NCBI GenBank assembly: GCA_013215465.1
Contig: JABSOW010000015.1
Location: forward strand, 58,092 to 114,878
Source: Colwellia sp.
GTDB lineage: Bacteria; Pseudomonadota; Gammaproteobacteria; Enterobacterales; Alteromonadaceae
DNA length: 56,787 nucleotides
Reading direction: 5' to 3'
The translations under genes were made by a program, and so were the position numbers. Every line of letters begins with the position of its first letter. Position 1 is the stretch's first letter. Positions 18,092 to 26,731 of this stretch are shown here, piece after piece. The notes beneath the pieces are model-generated. The model was not told the origin of the DNA, did no database searches, and saw only the letters and a program-made list of their open reading frames with translations.

Positions 18092-19141
18092 ATGGAACTA
18101 AACATGTATACATTGGTTGCTACAGCACTTACCTCTTTTTGCTTTGCGTTCTTAGCGATAAAATTTTTTAAACCTGTGGCGATTGACATGGGCTTAGTTG
18201 ATAAGCCGAACGAACGAAAACAGCATTCAGGTCATATTCCGCTTATTGGTGGTATTTCAATATTTATAGCAGTGCTTGCTGCTAGTCTTCTTTGGTTACC
18301 TAATACCCTTGAATTACGCATGTATTTAATCGCATCAGCGATGATGGTTTTTATTGGCGTTTTAGACGATAAATTTGATTTGCGCGTGCGGGTACGCATT
18401 ATTGGGCAAATTATTATCGCCAGCCTAATGATATATGGTGTTGGTGGTTACATTTCTAACCTAGGTAATTTATTTGGCTTGGGTGATATTACTCTTGGCC
18501 CAATGGGAGTACTTTTTACTTATGTGGCAATAATAGTCGTTATTAACGCTTATAATATGATTGATGGTATCGATGGTTTAATTGGTAGCCTAAGCATTAA
18601 CACCTTCACCTCTATTGCCATTTTATTTATTATGAGCGGACAAACAAATTATTTAAGTTACCCGTTGATTTTGGCTACTGCTACCATTCCGTATTTAATG
18701 TTTAATTTAGGCGTATTTGAAAAACTGCTGGGTAAAGAGACTAAAAAAATATTTATGGGTGATGCCGGTAGCATGTTTGTTGGTTTAAGTGTTATTTGGT
18801 TGTTAACCATGGGCACACAAGGTGAGCAAACCTCTTTTAGACCAGTCACTGCGCTATGGATATGTGCCATACCACTGATGGATATGCTAGCGATTGTGGC
18901 CAGACGCTATAAAAATGGCAAATCACCATTTAAACCTGACCGAGATCACCTACACCACATATTTCAGCGTATCGGCTTTAGCTCACAACAAACACTTGTG
19001 CTTATTTCAACTGTTGCAGTAGCCTTTTCGGCAATAGGCCTTGCCGGTGAATACTTTAATATTGCAGAATCAATAATGTTGCTAGGTTTTTTAACCATGT
19101 TCATCCTTTATAATTTAACTATTAGAGCAATAGTTAAATAA
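18092..19141 (+). CDS. wecA: Undecaprenyl-phosphate N-acetylhexosaminyl-1-phosphate transferase
   Basis: This inner-membrane enzyme starts a lipid-linked glycan by moving GlcNAc-1-P (or a related sugar phosphate) from UDP-sugar to undecaprenyl phosphate. The 349-aa protein has about ten to eleven membrane segments. Family motifs are present: DKPNERKQHSGHIPLIGG, VLDDKFDLRVR (Asp-rich Mg site), NAYNMIDGIDGL, FMGDAGSMFVG and DRDHLHHIFQRIGFS. The HLHHIFQRIGFS block is typical of WecA rather than MraY. Together with the upstream wza-like and wzz-like genes and the distant wzx/wzy cluster it could initiate the repeat unit. Confidence 0.94.
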   Translation: MELNMYTLVATALTSFCFAFLAIKFFKPVAIDMGLVDKPNERKQHSGHIPLIGGISIFIAVLAASLLWLPNTLELRMYLIASAMMVFIGVLDDKFDLRVRVRIIGQIIIASLMIYGVGGYISNLGNLFGLGDITLGPMGVLFTYVAIIVVINAYNMIDGIDGLIGSLSINTFTSIAILFIMSGQTNYLSYPLILATATIPYLMFNLGVFEKLLGKETKKIFMGDAGSMFVGLSVIWLLTMGTQGEQTSFRPVTALWICAIPLMDMLAIVARRYKNGKSPFKPDRDHLHHIFQRIGFSSQQTLVLISTVAVAFSAIGLAGEYFNIAESIMLLGFLTMFILYNLTIRAIVK

Positions 19142-19936
19142 TTTAAAGGTAGTAGTAGTAGTAACAAAATTATAACAATGCTATTAGGCTTATATTCCAC
19201 TGCCAAACCATTGCAAACTGCGTGTTTTAAGACGCCTGAGCTAATTCTCAACAAGATAGCTCTTTTTATTAATAATAGTGCTATTAAAAGCAGATGCATG
19301 ATGAGTATGCTTTGCTAAGACTCTACCAAGCGTTTGGTTTAGAGGTGTTTTATCTAGCGTTGTTGATTTTGATAAGGCTGCTATATTATATAGCTTATTA
19401 GAAACTGCAACAGCATATCCCCCTGAATAACCCTTATCTTCAATCAAGACCCTGCCTCTAGGCCTTTAAATTATCGCTGAGAGCTTATAACTTAATAGAC
19501 TTGGCATCATTGCCTTTGGCAACATTTATACTAATTTTCCACCTTGATCATGATATGACGATATAGAACAACTTTTAAACGATTTTGTCTGGTATATGTA
19601 AGAAATAATTAACTTTTGTGTTGCTTAATAAAAATTATCACGTTAATATCTTTTTGAAACAATTTAGATTGTCGGTTATGTTTTTTTTTACGTGTTTGTA
19701 TATGTGGCGTAAAATTTAGTTTGAAGCAGAATTTCAACAAGGTATTGTTTCAGGTTTTAACTATGAATAGAGTGTTTCTACGGTAAGTTTTATCTGTCAA
19801 TAATACACAAGAAGATAGATATTGTTTATCCGTAAAGCATGATAATGTTGTAAACCGAAAAAACAGAATTAAAATTTACTCATATTGCTCTGCATATGAG
19901 TATTCAAATCATATTTAAGTGAATAGGAACACTATA
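19142..19936. other. Long intergenic region, no recognised gene
   Basis: This is AT-rich and poorly coding. A 68-codon minus-strand frame (19241-19447) includes DKGYSGGYAVAVSNKL, but I recognise no family and see no ribosome binding site. The last 200 nt probably hold the promoter and leader of the large lipoprotein gene. Nothing else stands out apart from a TAG triplet run near 19148. Confidence 0.4.
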
Positions 19937-22900
19937 ATGGTTAATAAAACTCAATTTTATAAAACAAAAGTAGCACTAGCGGTAGTTCTAAGTTTAAGCT
20001 TAGCTGCATGTGGCGATTCAGATGGGGATGCAAATACCTCAAATAATCAAACTCAAACAGATGCAACACAGAATGCTGTGGGCAATCAAACTGAATTGTC
20101 AGGTACGGTTCAAGGTGTTGTTGTTGATACTAATGGTAACCCTATTGAAGGTGCAGCAGTGTACTTAGGTGCTGCTGAAACAGTAACAAATGCCGGTGGC
20201 CAATATGTATTTACTAATGTTGCCGTTACTAGTGTAGCTGGTGTAAATAATGAAGGTAATGAAGATGATGACAGTATTTCTGATTCATTAGTTGTTACTA
20301 TTGTTGGTACAGACGCCTACTTAGGCGCGTTAGTAACTGTTACTCCTGAAGCTCAAGTAAACAATACTGGCGGCCAAGGCCAAGGCCAAAATGGTGGCAA
20401 TTCAGATGCTACTGCGCAAACCTTTATCGATGGCTTTACTGCAGAAGCAAGTATTGCTGTGCTTCCTATGCTAAATGCAGGTGCTTATGGTTATATTCGT
20501 CACTGTGAAACAGGCCAACCACTTTTAAATACAGCTGATATATTATCATTAGATTTTGTTACTATTGATGCTGATGCTGATGATAGCATTGATAGCGCTC
20601 AGATAACTAACGCTGAAGATAATCATGCAATTAGCGCTGATGCTAATGGTGAATTCGCTCTTACTGGTTTAGCTGCAAACTCTAGCTACACTCTTACAGC
20701 CAAAAAAGGTTGGGAAATTACTAGTGGTTTAGGTTTAAATACTGCTACTACTGTTAATTCTACTTCTACTACTGTTGTTGATACTGTTAATCCTACAGGT
20801 ACTACTATAGTTAGTGATGTTAGTGTGACTACTGGTAACGTAACTGTAACTACTTTAACTACTCTTGTTATTGACGCTGTAGCTGAAACTGCAACTACTA
20901 TTGTTAAAGTAACTACTGTAACTCTTAATTCAATGAGTCTTAGTACTGGTTCAGAAGATTCTTCACAATTCTTAGGTACTATTGAAGTATGTCCAGTTGA
21001 ATTTACAGATGCTGACGTAACAGTTGCACCGTACATTAAATCAATTGACGGTCAAATTGGTACAACTGAAGTAGTAGATAATTCAATCAACTATGCTGCA
21101 TTAACTCAAGATGTAGTAAATGACTTCGTTATTAACTTCTCTGAAGAAATGGCTGCTACATTTGACTTAACTGCTGAAGCACGCGTAAAAGTTATCGCTC
21201 CGGGCGAAACTCTTTCTGCAACTGTAACTGATGCTACAGTAACCTTATCTGCAGACGGTACATTTGCAACAGTTACTTTTGTTGCTGACCTTGCTGAAGG
21301 CACTAAAGTTGATGTTTGGTTCCCTCATTGGACTGCACTAGATGCTAACGATGATTTATTCTTAGTTGACAATGCTACTATCGGTTACGATGCTGTTGAA
21401 GTTGTAACTACTACTAAAGCAGTGTATACCCATGCATACTTCTGTACATTCTCTAAACCTGAAAATGAAGCGACAGTAACTTTAGGTCCGCAAATTTTTA
21501 ATGCGGAAACAACTGAAGACGGTAACTCTACTGACTTATCTGATTACAGCTTAGCGTTCCAAGATAACTTTGAAGCTTCTGCAAACGTTGCTACTCAGTT
21601 AAATGATGGTGATGTAAATTCTGGAGTTCGTTTACAAGCATTAGCATTTGCTCGTGATTCAGCAGCACTAACAACAGTATCAATTGTTCAAAATTACGCT
21701 GTTGTAAGCTACGATGGTACTAACGCTGCTAGCTTGGTTTGGACATTGAATGATGTAGTCGTTACTCCAGGTACTCTAGCAGTTCCAGGTGCTGATGGTC
21801 TAGACATTGAAACAGATGCTCTTGGCGTTACTACGATTCACATACAACCTGCGAAACATAATGATGTTATTACAGCAACACCAGTAAATGGTTTTGGTGA
21901 TGTAATTACTGCTGGCACTATGACTGTAACATTAGTTGATGCAATTGCACCTACTACTGTTTTACAAGAAAGTTACAATATTACTAGCCTAGATGTTGAT
22001 GCAGGTCTTCCTGTTGAACCTGCACCTCGTGCTGGTTTAGATATAGTAGACGGCGCAACAGCTAATGCTTCTTTTGGTAACGGTGGTGAAATTTCAGCTC
22101 CGGGTACTACAGCAACGGCAGCTGGCGAGCCTATTATTCATATTCAACCTCGTCACTTAGCAGGTCAAACAGATTTAGCTGATGATCGTAACAATGAATT
22201 AAATTCATTAACAGCGGATATGACTAATCGTTTAACTGCTGCAGAAGTGACTGCTTTAGGTGGCGCTGTTCCAGCTCTTAAAGCTATTAGTGTAACAACT
22301 TATACTACTAGTGTCCCTTCGCCTATTGCATATGAAACACCAATCTACGATAAAAAAGCTTACGCTAACTGGGCTGATGTTTCTGCCAAAATTGGCGTAG
22401 CGTTTAACGAAGATGTAACCTTAACAACTACGGCTCCATCATTTAGTGGTTCAACTACATTAGACGGTTATGCTGCACTTAATGATGTTGCTGTTAATGT
22501 TGATGGTCAAGTAGTTGCGGTTGATTTAGTAACTTTCGATACGGCAAGTGTTGTTGCTTTATCATTGGATGCCGGTGCTGATTTAGGCTTTGTTGGTTCT
22601 GTTACGGATAGTCGTGATAACGTATCTACTGCCAATGCACAAGTATTTATTCAAGATACTTTCCCACCAATGATGACTGAAGCAATTTGGAATGGTGAAA
22701 CATTAGAGCTAACATTCAATGAAGCTCCTGTTATTCATGCTGGTACTCCTGCAAGTATTACTATTCTTGACCCAACAGATACGGATCAATTTATTACTCT
22801 TAACGTAGTAGCTGCAAACACGGTTATCGTTGGTAATGTAATGACAATTACATTAGATGGTACTGAAAATGTAGCAGCAGCTGCATTATTCCAATCTGGT

Positions 22901-23641
22901 GCTAACAATGAGTTTGCTTACGATGATGACGCAAGTACTACCAATAACCTTCCTGAAGGTGAGCAACATGCGCTAATTGATTGGGATAACATTGCCGATG
23001 CTACAGGTAACCAATGGTCAGAGTTTAACCCTATGACTTCAGCTTCTGACCGTGGTATGGAAAGTGCCCCAGCTCTTGCCGATACTCGTCGTTGGGAAGT
23101 TGTTGCTCCACGTTTCTTAGCCGTTGATGCTGTTGGTGTGTTTTCTTACAGTGTGACAACGAATGGTTATAATGATGCTGATTTCGGAACCTTCCCTGGT
23201 GATGATGATGGTGCAGTTACATATACTATCGCTTTCACACATCCAATAGATGTATCAGCTACTCTTAATACATTCTCAACTCACATTAATGACCATCCTT
23301 CATATAACACTGATGTTCTACGTGCTGGCGCAATTACGGCTAACACTTCAGATGCAAATGGTGTGAATTTGTTGAATGACTTGTTCTCAGTAAGCATTGA
23401 CGGAGCTAGCACTGACGCATTTGTTAGTAATATTACTTCTCCAACAGCTGTTCTAGTGAATGGTTCATTTGCTCTAAGTGCTGACCATAAAACCATTACT
23501 TTAACAATTCAAGGTTCAGCAGTTGATGCTGATTCAATCTTGTTTGGTACTACTGAGTTTGGTTTCAATACAACAGTTACAAGTGCAATTACTGGTTCAT
23601 TAACCACTTCTGGTACATTTAACTGGCAGGATAATAACTAA
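19937..23641 (+). CDS. Very large surface lipoprotein with Ig-like repeats
   Basis: This 1234-aa protein starts MVNKTQFYKTKVALAVVLS and has a lipobox LAAC followed by GDSDGD; the Asp-rich +2 region does not settle sorting. A carboxypeptidase-regulatory-like (CNA-B type) domain, GVVVDTNGNPIEGAAVYLG, lies near residues 58-95. Residues about 264-334 are a Thr/Val/Ser-rich low-complexity stretch. From about 350 a SbsA/Big-type Ig-like domain follows (INFSEEMAATF, VTLSADGTFATVTF), then further beta-rich regions with few Cys. The role is unknown; adhesion or matrix contact is a guess. ATG 19937 is preferred over GTG 19919 because AGGA lies eight nt upstream. It is monocistronic with a strong terminator. 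Confidence 0.85.
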   Translation: MVNKTQFYKTKVALAVVLSLSLAACGDSDGDANTSNNQTQTDATQNAVGNQTELSGTVQGVVVDTNGNPIEGAAVYLGAAETVTNAGGQYVFTNVAVTSVAGVNNEGNEDDDSISDSLVVTIVGTDAYLGALVTVTPEAQVNNTGGQGQGQNGGNSDATAQTFIDGFTAEASIAVLPMLNAGAYGYIRHCETGQPLLNTADILSLDFVTIDADADDSIDSAQITNAEDNHAISADANGEFALTGLAANSSYTLTAKKGWEITSGLGLNTATTVNSTSTTVVDTVNPTGTTIVSDVSVTTGNVTVTTLTTLVIDAVAETATTIVKVTTVTLNSMSLSTGSEDSSQFLGTIEVCPVEFTDADVTVAPYIKSIDGQIGTTEVVDNSINYAALTQDVVNDFVINFSEEMAATFDLTAEARVKVIAPGETLSATVTDATVTLSADGTFATVTFVADLAEGTKVDVWFPHWTALDANDDLFLVDNATIGYDAVEVVTTTKAVYTHAYFCTFSKPENEATVTLGPQIFNAETTEDGNSTDLSDYSLAFQDNFEASANVATQLNDGDVNSGVRLQALAFARDSAALTTVSIVQNYAVVSYDGTNAASLVWTLNDVVVTPGTLAVPGADGLDIETDALGVTTIHIQPAKHNDVITATPVNGFGDVITAGTMTVTLVDAIAPTTVLQESYNITSLDVDAGLPVEPAPRAGLDIVDGATANASFGNGGEISAPGTTATAAGEPIIHIQPRHLAGQTDLADDRNNELNSLTADMTNRLTAAEVTALGGAVPALKAISVTTYTTSVPSPIAYETPIYDKKAYANWADVSAKIGVAFNEDVTLTTTAPSFSGSTTLDGYAALNDVAVNVDGQVVAVDLVTFDTASVVALSLDAGADLGFVGSVTDSRDNVSTANAQVFIQDTFPPMMTEAIWNGETLELTFNEAPVIHAGTPASITILDPTDTDQFITLNVVAANTVIVGNVMTITLDGTENVAAAALFQSGANNEFAYDDDASTTNNLPEGEQHALIDWDNIADATGNQWSEFNPMTSASDRGMESAPALADTRRWEVVAPRFLAVDAVGVFSYSVTTNGYNDADFGTFPGDDDGAVTYTIAFTHPIDVSATLNTFSTHINDHPSYNTDVLRAGAITANTSDANGVNLLNDLFSVSIDGASTDAFVSNITSPTAVLVNGSFALSADHKTITLTIQGSAVDADSILFGTTEFGFNTTVTSAITGSLTTSGTFNWQDNN

Positions 23642-23684
23642 TCAGTATTTTTTATTAAATATTGAACTAGTTAGTTAATGATAT

Positions 23685-23712
23685 AAAGGAGGCTTCGGCC
23701 TCCTTTTTGTTT
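23685..23712 (+). terminator. Rho-independent terminator with UUCG loop
   Basis: AAAGGAGGC pairs with GCCTCCTTT around a TTCG tetraloop, followed by TTGTTTTT. A strong intrinsic terminator after the large lipoprotein gene. Confidence 0.93.
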
Positions 23713-23814
23713 TTAAAAATCACGTTATTAGTTACAGCTTTTGTATAGCCTATAGGCGACATAACTAACGAGAACAAGCTCAATACAACTTACTCATTAC
23801 TACTTGGGGGGAAA

Positions 23815-24630
23815 ATGAAGGTCATTCCAATCACACTATGTTTAATTTTGTCTATATCGAATGCACTTGCAGATACAGACGTAAAAAGTACAAATATCAA
23901 TAAGCAAACAACAACTAACAATATAATACTCCAAGCCCTTTTGGGTGGTGAAGCGGCAGAGCAATATAATAAAGGCTATTATTATTTAACCGGTAAAGGT
24001 GATGTTAAACAAAGTAATAGTGAGGCGAGGAAATGGTTTGGTTTAGCGGCAAAAAGCACTAGCCCGGCTGTTAGATATAAAATCGGTCGTTTGTTTGAAA
24101 CAGGTACCTTGTACCAGCAAAGCTACCTTGAAGCGGTAAAACACTATAGCTACGCTGCCGATAAAGGCGATATCTATGCCATAAATAATCTCGCCATTTT
24201 GTACCTCAATGGCACGGGAGTAACCAAGGATATTGCTAAAGGCATTACCTTATTCACCCGCGCTGCTAACAGAGGCAGTGTGGAAGCACAGGTTAATTTA
24301 GGGCTATATTATTTAACAGCCACGCAAGAGCACCAAAGCATTGAAAAGGCGCTAAAGTGGTTTACTGCTGCGGCAACAGATAATAACCCGGTGGCGCTTT
24401 ATTACTTGGCCGAACATGCTTTTGCCGAAAAAGACTATGTGAAGGCTTATGACTATTATTTGACTTCGGCACAACAAAGTAATGACAATGCGCAATTAAA
24501 ATTGGCTATGTTATATGGCAAAGGCTTAGGCATTGAAAAAAACCGAGAACAGTCGTTAAAGTGGTTAAAAGAAGCGGCTAAATTAGAAAACAAGCAAGCG
24601 CTTGCGATGTTAAAGAGTATGAATAAATAG
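23815..24630 (+). CDS. Sel1-repeat (TPR-like) periplasmic protein
   Basis: A signal peptide (MKVIPITLCLILSISNALA) is followed by about five Sel1-like repeats, each around 36 residues. Examples are GYYYLTGKGDVKQSNSEARK, LAILYLNGTGVTKDIAKGI and LAMLYGKGLGIEKNREQSL. Such alpha-alpha solenoids mediate protein-protein contacts in the envelope. GGGGGGA precedes the ATG by a few nt. A TAGCGGC/GCCGCTA hairpin (24627-24647) overlaps the stop codon and may be a weak terminator. No partner is evident from the neighbours. Confidence 0.92.
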   Translation: MKVIPITLCLILSISNALADTDVKSTNINKQTTTNNIILQALLGGEAAEQYNKGYYYLTGKGDVKQSNSEARKWFGLAAKSTSPAVRYKIGRLFETGTLYQQSYLEAVKHYSYAADKGDIYAINNLAILYLNGTGVTKDIAKGITLFTRAANRGSVEAQVNLGLYYLTATQEHQSIEKALKWFTAAATDNNPVALYYLAEHAFAEKDYVKAYDYYLTSAQQSNDNAQLKLAMLYGKGLGIEKNREQSLKWLKEAAKLENKQALAMLKSMNK

Positions 24631-24746
24631 CGGCTAAATGCCGCTATGAGGGTAACTAAAGATAAATACGAGGTATATAGTTAAAGGTAAGTAAACACAG
24701 TATTATAGCAATGTTGTACTTACCCCCATTTCACTGAAAAAGTAAA

Positions 24747-25205
24747 CTAATCTAGGCGAGCGATATAACCGCCATATTCTAATTCAGTCTCTGATTTTAT
24801 CGTCATTTCAGCAGTATCCAATGAAAATGTTTTCTTGTCTCTGTCAGCAGGGAATACTAAATTGATAGTATTACCCTGAATGAAATAAGTCCCCTCTATA
24901 CTACCCGCTAAAGCAGGGTTAGGACTGATCATCTGTCTGCTTAATTCAAAGGTGCCGTCTGAAGAAAAAGTAAATTCTTGACTCGTTTCTGTGGTGTCAG
25001 TCGTTATATTTAACACGTAACGTCCATCGATAGTGGTGCCTGTATTCTCATATACATCCTCAGGTACCGGAGTTTCCTCAATTTCTTCTTGAATAGCTAA
25101 AGATTTTTCAGCTGTAATGGCTGTGTTATCTTCTTCATTAGTTAGTGAGCCGTAAGCTAAATATGCAGAGATAACCACAACTATTCCAATTAATACTTTA
25201 TTCAT
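24747..25205 (-). CDS. Hypothetical membrane-anchored protein
   Basis: I do not recognise a family. The 152-aa product has one N-terminal hydrophobic segment (VLIGIVVVISAYLAYGSL), a short acidic linker (IQEEIEETPVPEDVYE) and a C-terminal beta-rich region with GRYVLN, FTFSSDGTFELSR, EGTYFIQGNTINLVF. The SDGTFE and GTYxIxGNxI pattern resembles small lipocalin/META-like sheet proteins, which is only a structural hint. Two direct repeats with TATAAT motifs lie upstream. It is transcribed away from the Sel1 gene. Confidence 0.75.
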   Translation of the reverse strand: MNKVLIGIVVVISAYLAYGSLTNEEDNTAITAEKSLAIQEEIEETPVPEDVYENTGTTIDGRYVLNITTDTTETSQEFTFSSDGTFELSRQMISPNPALAGSIEGTYFIQGNTINLVFPADRDKKTFSLDTAEMTIKSETELEYGGYIARLD

Positions 25206-25240
25206 TTATTTTAATGCCTTTTGTAGGGGAGTCTAAACTT

Positions 25241-25306
25241 ATGCCATTATATGTGACATTCTGATGCCGTTAAATGGGGCATTATTATGCCATTATATGT
25301 GACATT
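25241..25306 (-). repeat. Direct repeats containing candidate -10 boxes
   Basis: ATGCCATTATATGTGACATT occurs at 25241-25260 and again at 25287-25306 (period 46 nt). On the minus strand each copy contains CACATATAATGGCAT with a perfect TATAAT, so this may be a tandem promoter for the gene at 24747-25205. No good -35 box is seen. Confidence 0.6.
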
Positions 25307-25340
25307 AAATAAAGCATAAAGTTCCAGATAAACTGATAAG

Positions 25341-25368
25341 AAATAACCCGAACAGCCACGCTAATTTA
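25341..25368. repeat. ACTCGGACAnCCAC-type short repeat, degenerate copy
   Basis: AATAACCCGAACAGCCACGC followed by TAATTT is a diverged member of the family seen at 26421, 30041, 30418 and 30475. Confidence 0.5.
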
Positions 25369-25543
25369 TAAAAAAATAGGGCTTTATCTAAAGTCGTATC
25401 GAACAAATAATATCAAAGCGGTGGTAGTCAAGCCAATCGACTAGCACGCTGTTTTCTGATGTAATATGGGTTATGAACTTAGCTCAGGATAAATCAATTA
25501 CACCACTTAAATGGTTATTATACCTAGTTCAAGTCTGCTCAAT

Positions 25544-26263
25544 TCATACTTTGCAAGTTGTAGCATAGGCTTTAGTCTCAAAAAGAGATTTTAAACCTTG
25601 ATATATAACTGTTTCTAACATCATTTCAATAATCGGGGTGGCGTCGTCAGAAATGTTTGATAAACGAAGAGCTTGAATGTGCTTGATGTGATTTTGTTTT
25701 AGTATTCTTTCGATGGGTAAATAATAGAATATAGGATTTACTTCCATTAGTGACTTTAAAAACCAATATCTTTGTACTCTACCATTGCCATCTGAAAATG
25801 GGTGAACTAGACCTATTTGATTATATAAAACGCAACTTTTAATAATTAAACACTCTTCGGTATTATTAAGAAAATTAAAAAGCGTCGAAATCATTGCAGG
25901 TATAAATATAGCTGGTGGCGCTGTGTAGATTGACTTCTTACGAAACCTTATATTCATGTCGGCCTTGCGATATTCTCCTGCGTTATTTAATAAGTTACTC
26001 ATAAATTGTTTGTGTGAAGCCAAGAAAGCATCGACACTGAGTATGTTAGATTGGTCTATCAATTTATATGCGTTTTGAGTATTTATTTCTTCAATACGAA
26101 ACCTTTGATTTGCAATTTCATTTAACTGGGTCGGTGAGGTTATATTTTTATGTTTTTCTATGAACACTGGACATTCACGTCGATTCTTTATTGGTATATA
26201 TTTAATCAAGTTGGCATTTGTGCTGCCGGATGCCATTTCTTTTATTTCTTCTAAATAGAGCAT
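25544..26263 (-). CDS. Fic-domain protein (putative nucleotidyltransferase)
   Basis: The Fic active site VHPFSDGNGRVQR (about residues 153-165) is complete: catalytic His, the Asp/acidic position and GNGR for phosphate binding. The flap is likely NAGEYRKADMNIRF. Fic proteins usually transfer AMP from ATP to a Tyr, Ser or Thr of a target. At 239 aa it has about 80 residues before the Fic core, yet I see no inhibitory (S/T)xxxE(G/N) motif of class II proteins, and no separate antitoxin gene is adjacent. The codon at 26263 is a reasonable ATG but lacks a clear ribosome binding site. A TATAAT lies about 50 nt upstream. The target is unknown. Confidence 0.85.
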   Translation of the reverse strand: MLYLEEIKEMASGSTNANLIKYIPIKNRRECPVFIEKHKNITSPTQLNEIANQRFRIEEINTQNAYKLIDQSNILSVDAFLASHKQFMSNLLNNAGEYRKADMNIRFRKKSIYTAPPAIFIPAMISTLFNFLNNTEECLIIKSCVLYNQIGLVHPFSDGNGRVQRYWFLKSLMEVNPIFYYLPIERILKQNHIKHIQALRLSNISDDATPIIEMMLETVIYQGLKSLFETKAYATTCKV

Positions 26264-26420
26264 TATCTTTGCACTAGTCTTTAGAATTTTTTCTGAAGCT
26301 TAATAATTATAGTGCATTAGTAAAGTGTAATAAATGGCAAATAGAGTGCAATTATTATACGTATAAAACAACCAATATCCAGTTGCTTCTTTCATTTTTT
26401 GATGTAATAACTCGGGATTG

Positions 26421-26448
26421 AATAACTCGGACAGCCACTCTAACTTTT
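26421..26448. repeat. ACTCGGACAnCCAC-type short repeat
   Basis: AATAACTCGGACAGCCACTC followed by TAACTTTT; a partial ATAACTCGGGA lies just before it (26405). Same family as the copies flanking the RAYT fragments. Confidence 0.65.
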
Positions 26449-26455
26449 AATAGCC

Positions 26456-26632
26456 TCAGGTGTAGAAACTATTTTTCAAGAATATGGGCAAAGTCATCGT
26501 TGTAAAAACCTATTCATTACTGACGCAAGTGTATTTTCCTCTAGTGGAGATGGCGAATTACCCTCGCTAACGATAGCGGCTTTAGTGATGTGTACTGCAG
26601 ATTATATTCAATCTTCTCTAAGTAAAGGATAA
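26456..26632 (+). pseudogene. C-terminal remnant of a GMC oxidoreductase gene
   Basis: The plus-strand frame reads EYGQSHRCKNLFITDASVF, then SSSGDGELPSLTIAALVM and CTADYIQSSLSKG before a TAA (26630-26632). This is the typical end of glucose-methanol-choline oxidoreductases (NLFVTDGSVFPTSGG..PTLTI.ALA.R.ADYI). Everything upstream is gone; a short repeat sits at the break. Not functional. Confidence 0.8.
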
Positions 26633-26682
26633 TATTTTTTGATATCACTTGAGTTTAATCTTTATACTTATATTTAGGGCAA

Positions 26683-26712
26683 AAAAAAGACCAACATTTG
26701 TTGGTCTTTTTT
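26683..26712 (-). terminator. Bidirectional terminator after the nidogen-domain gene
   Basis: AAAAAGACCAACA pairs with TGTTGGTCTTTTT around a short loop, with A and T runs on both sides. It lies 20 nt after the stop codon of the minus-strand gene. Confidence 0.92.
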
Positions 26713-26731
26713 ATAAGAAATGTAATATTCT

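Noticed and set aside
20686..21036. A 116-codon antisense frame in the large lipoprotein gene
   Set aside because: Its Thr/Val-rich composition simply mirrors the repetitive ACT/GTA codons of the sense strand.
25241..25306. Direct repeats as a CRISPR array
   Set aside because: Only two 20-nt repeats with one spacer, no cas genes, and they contain promoter-like TATAAT.
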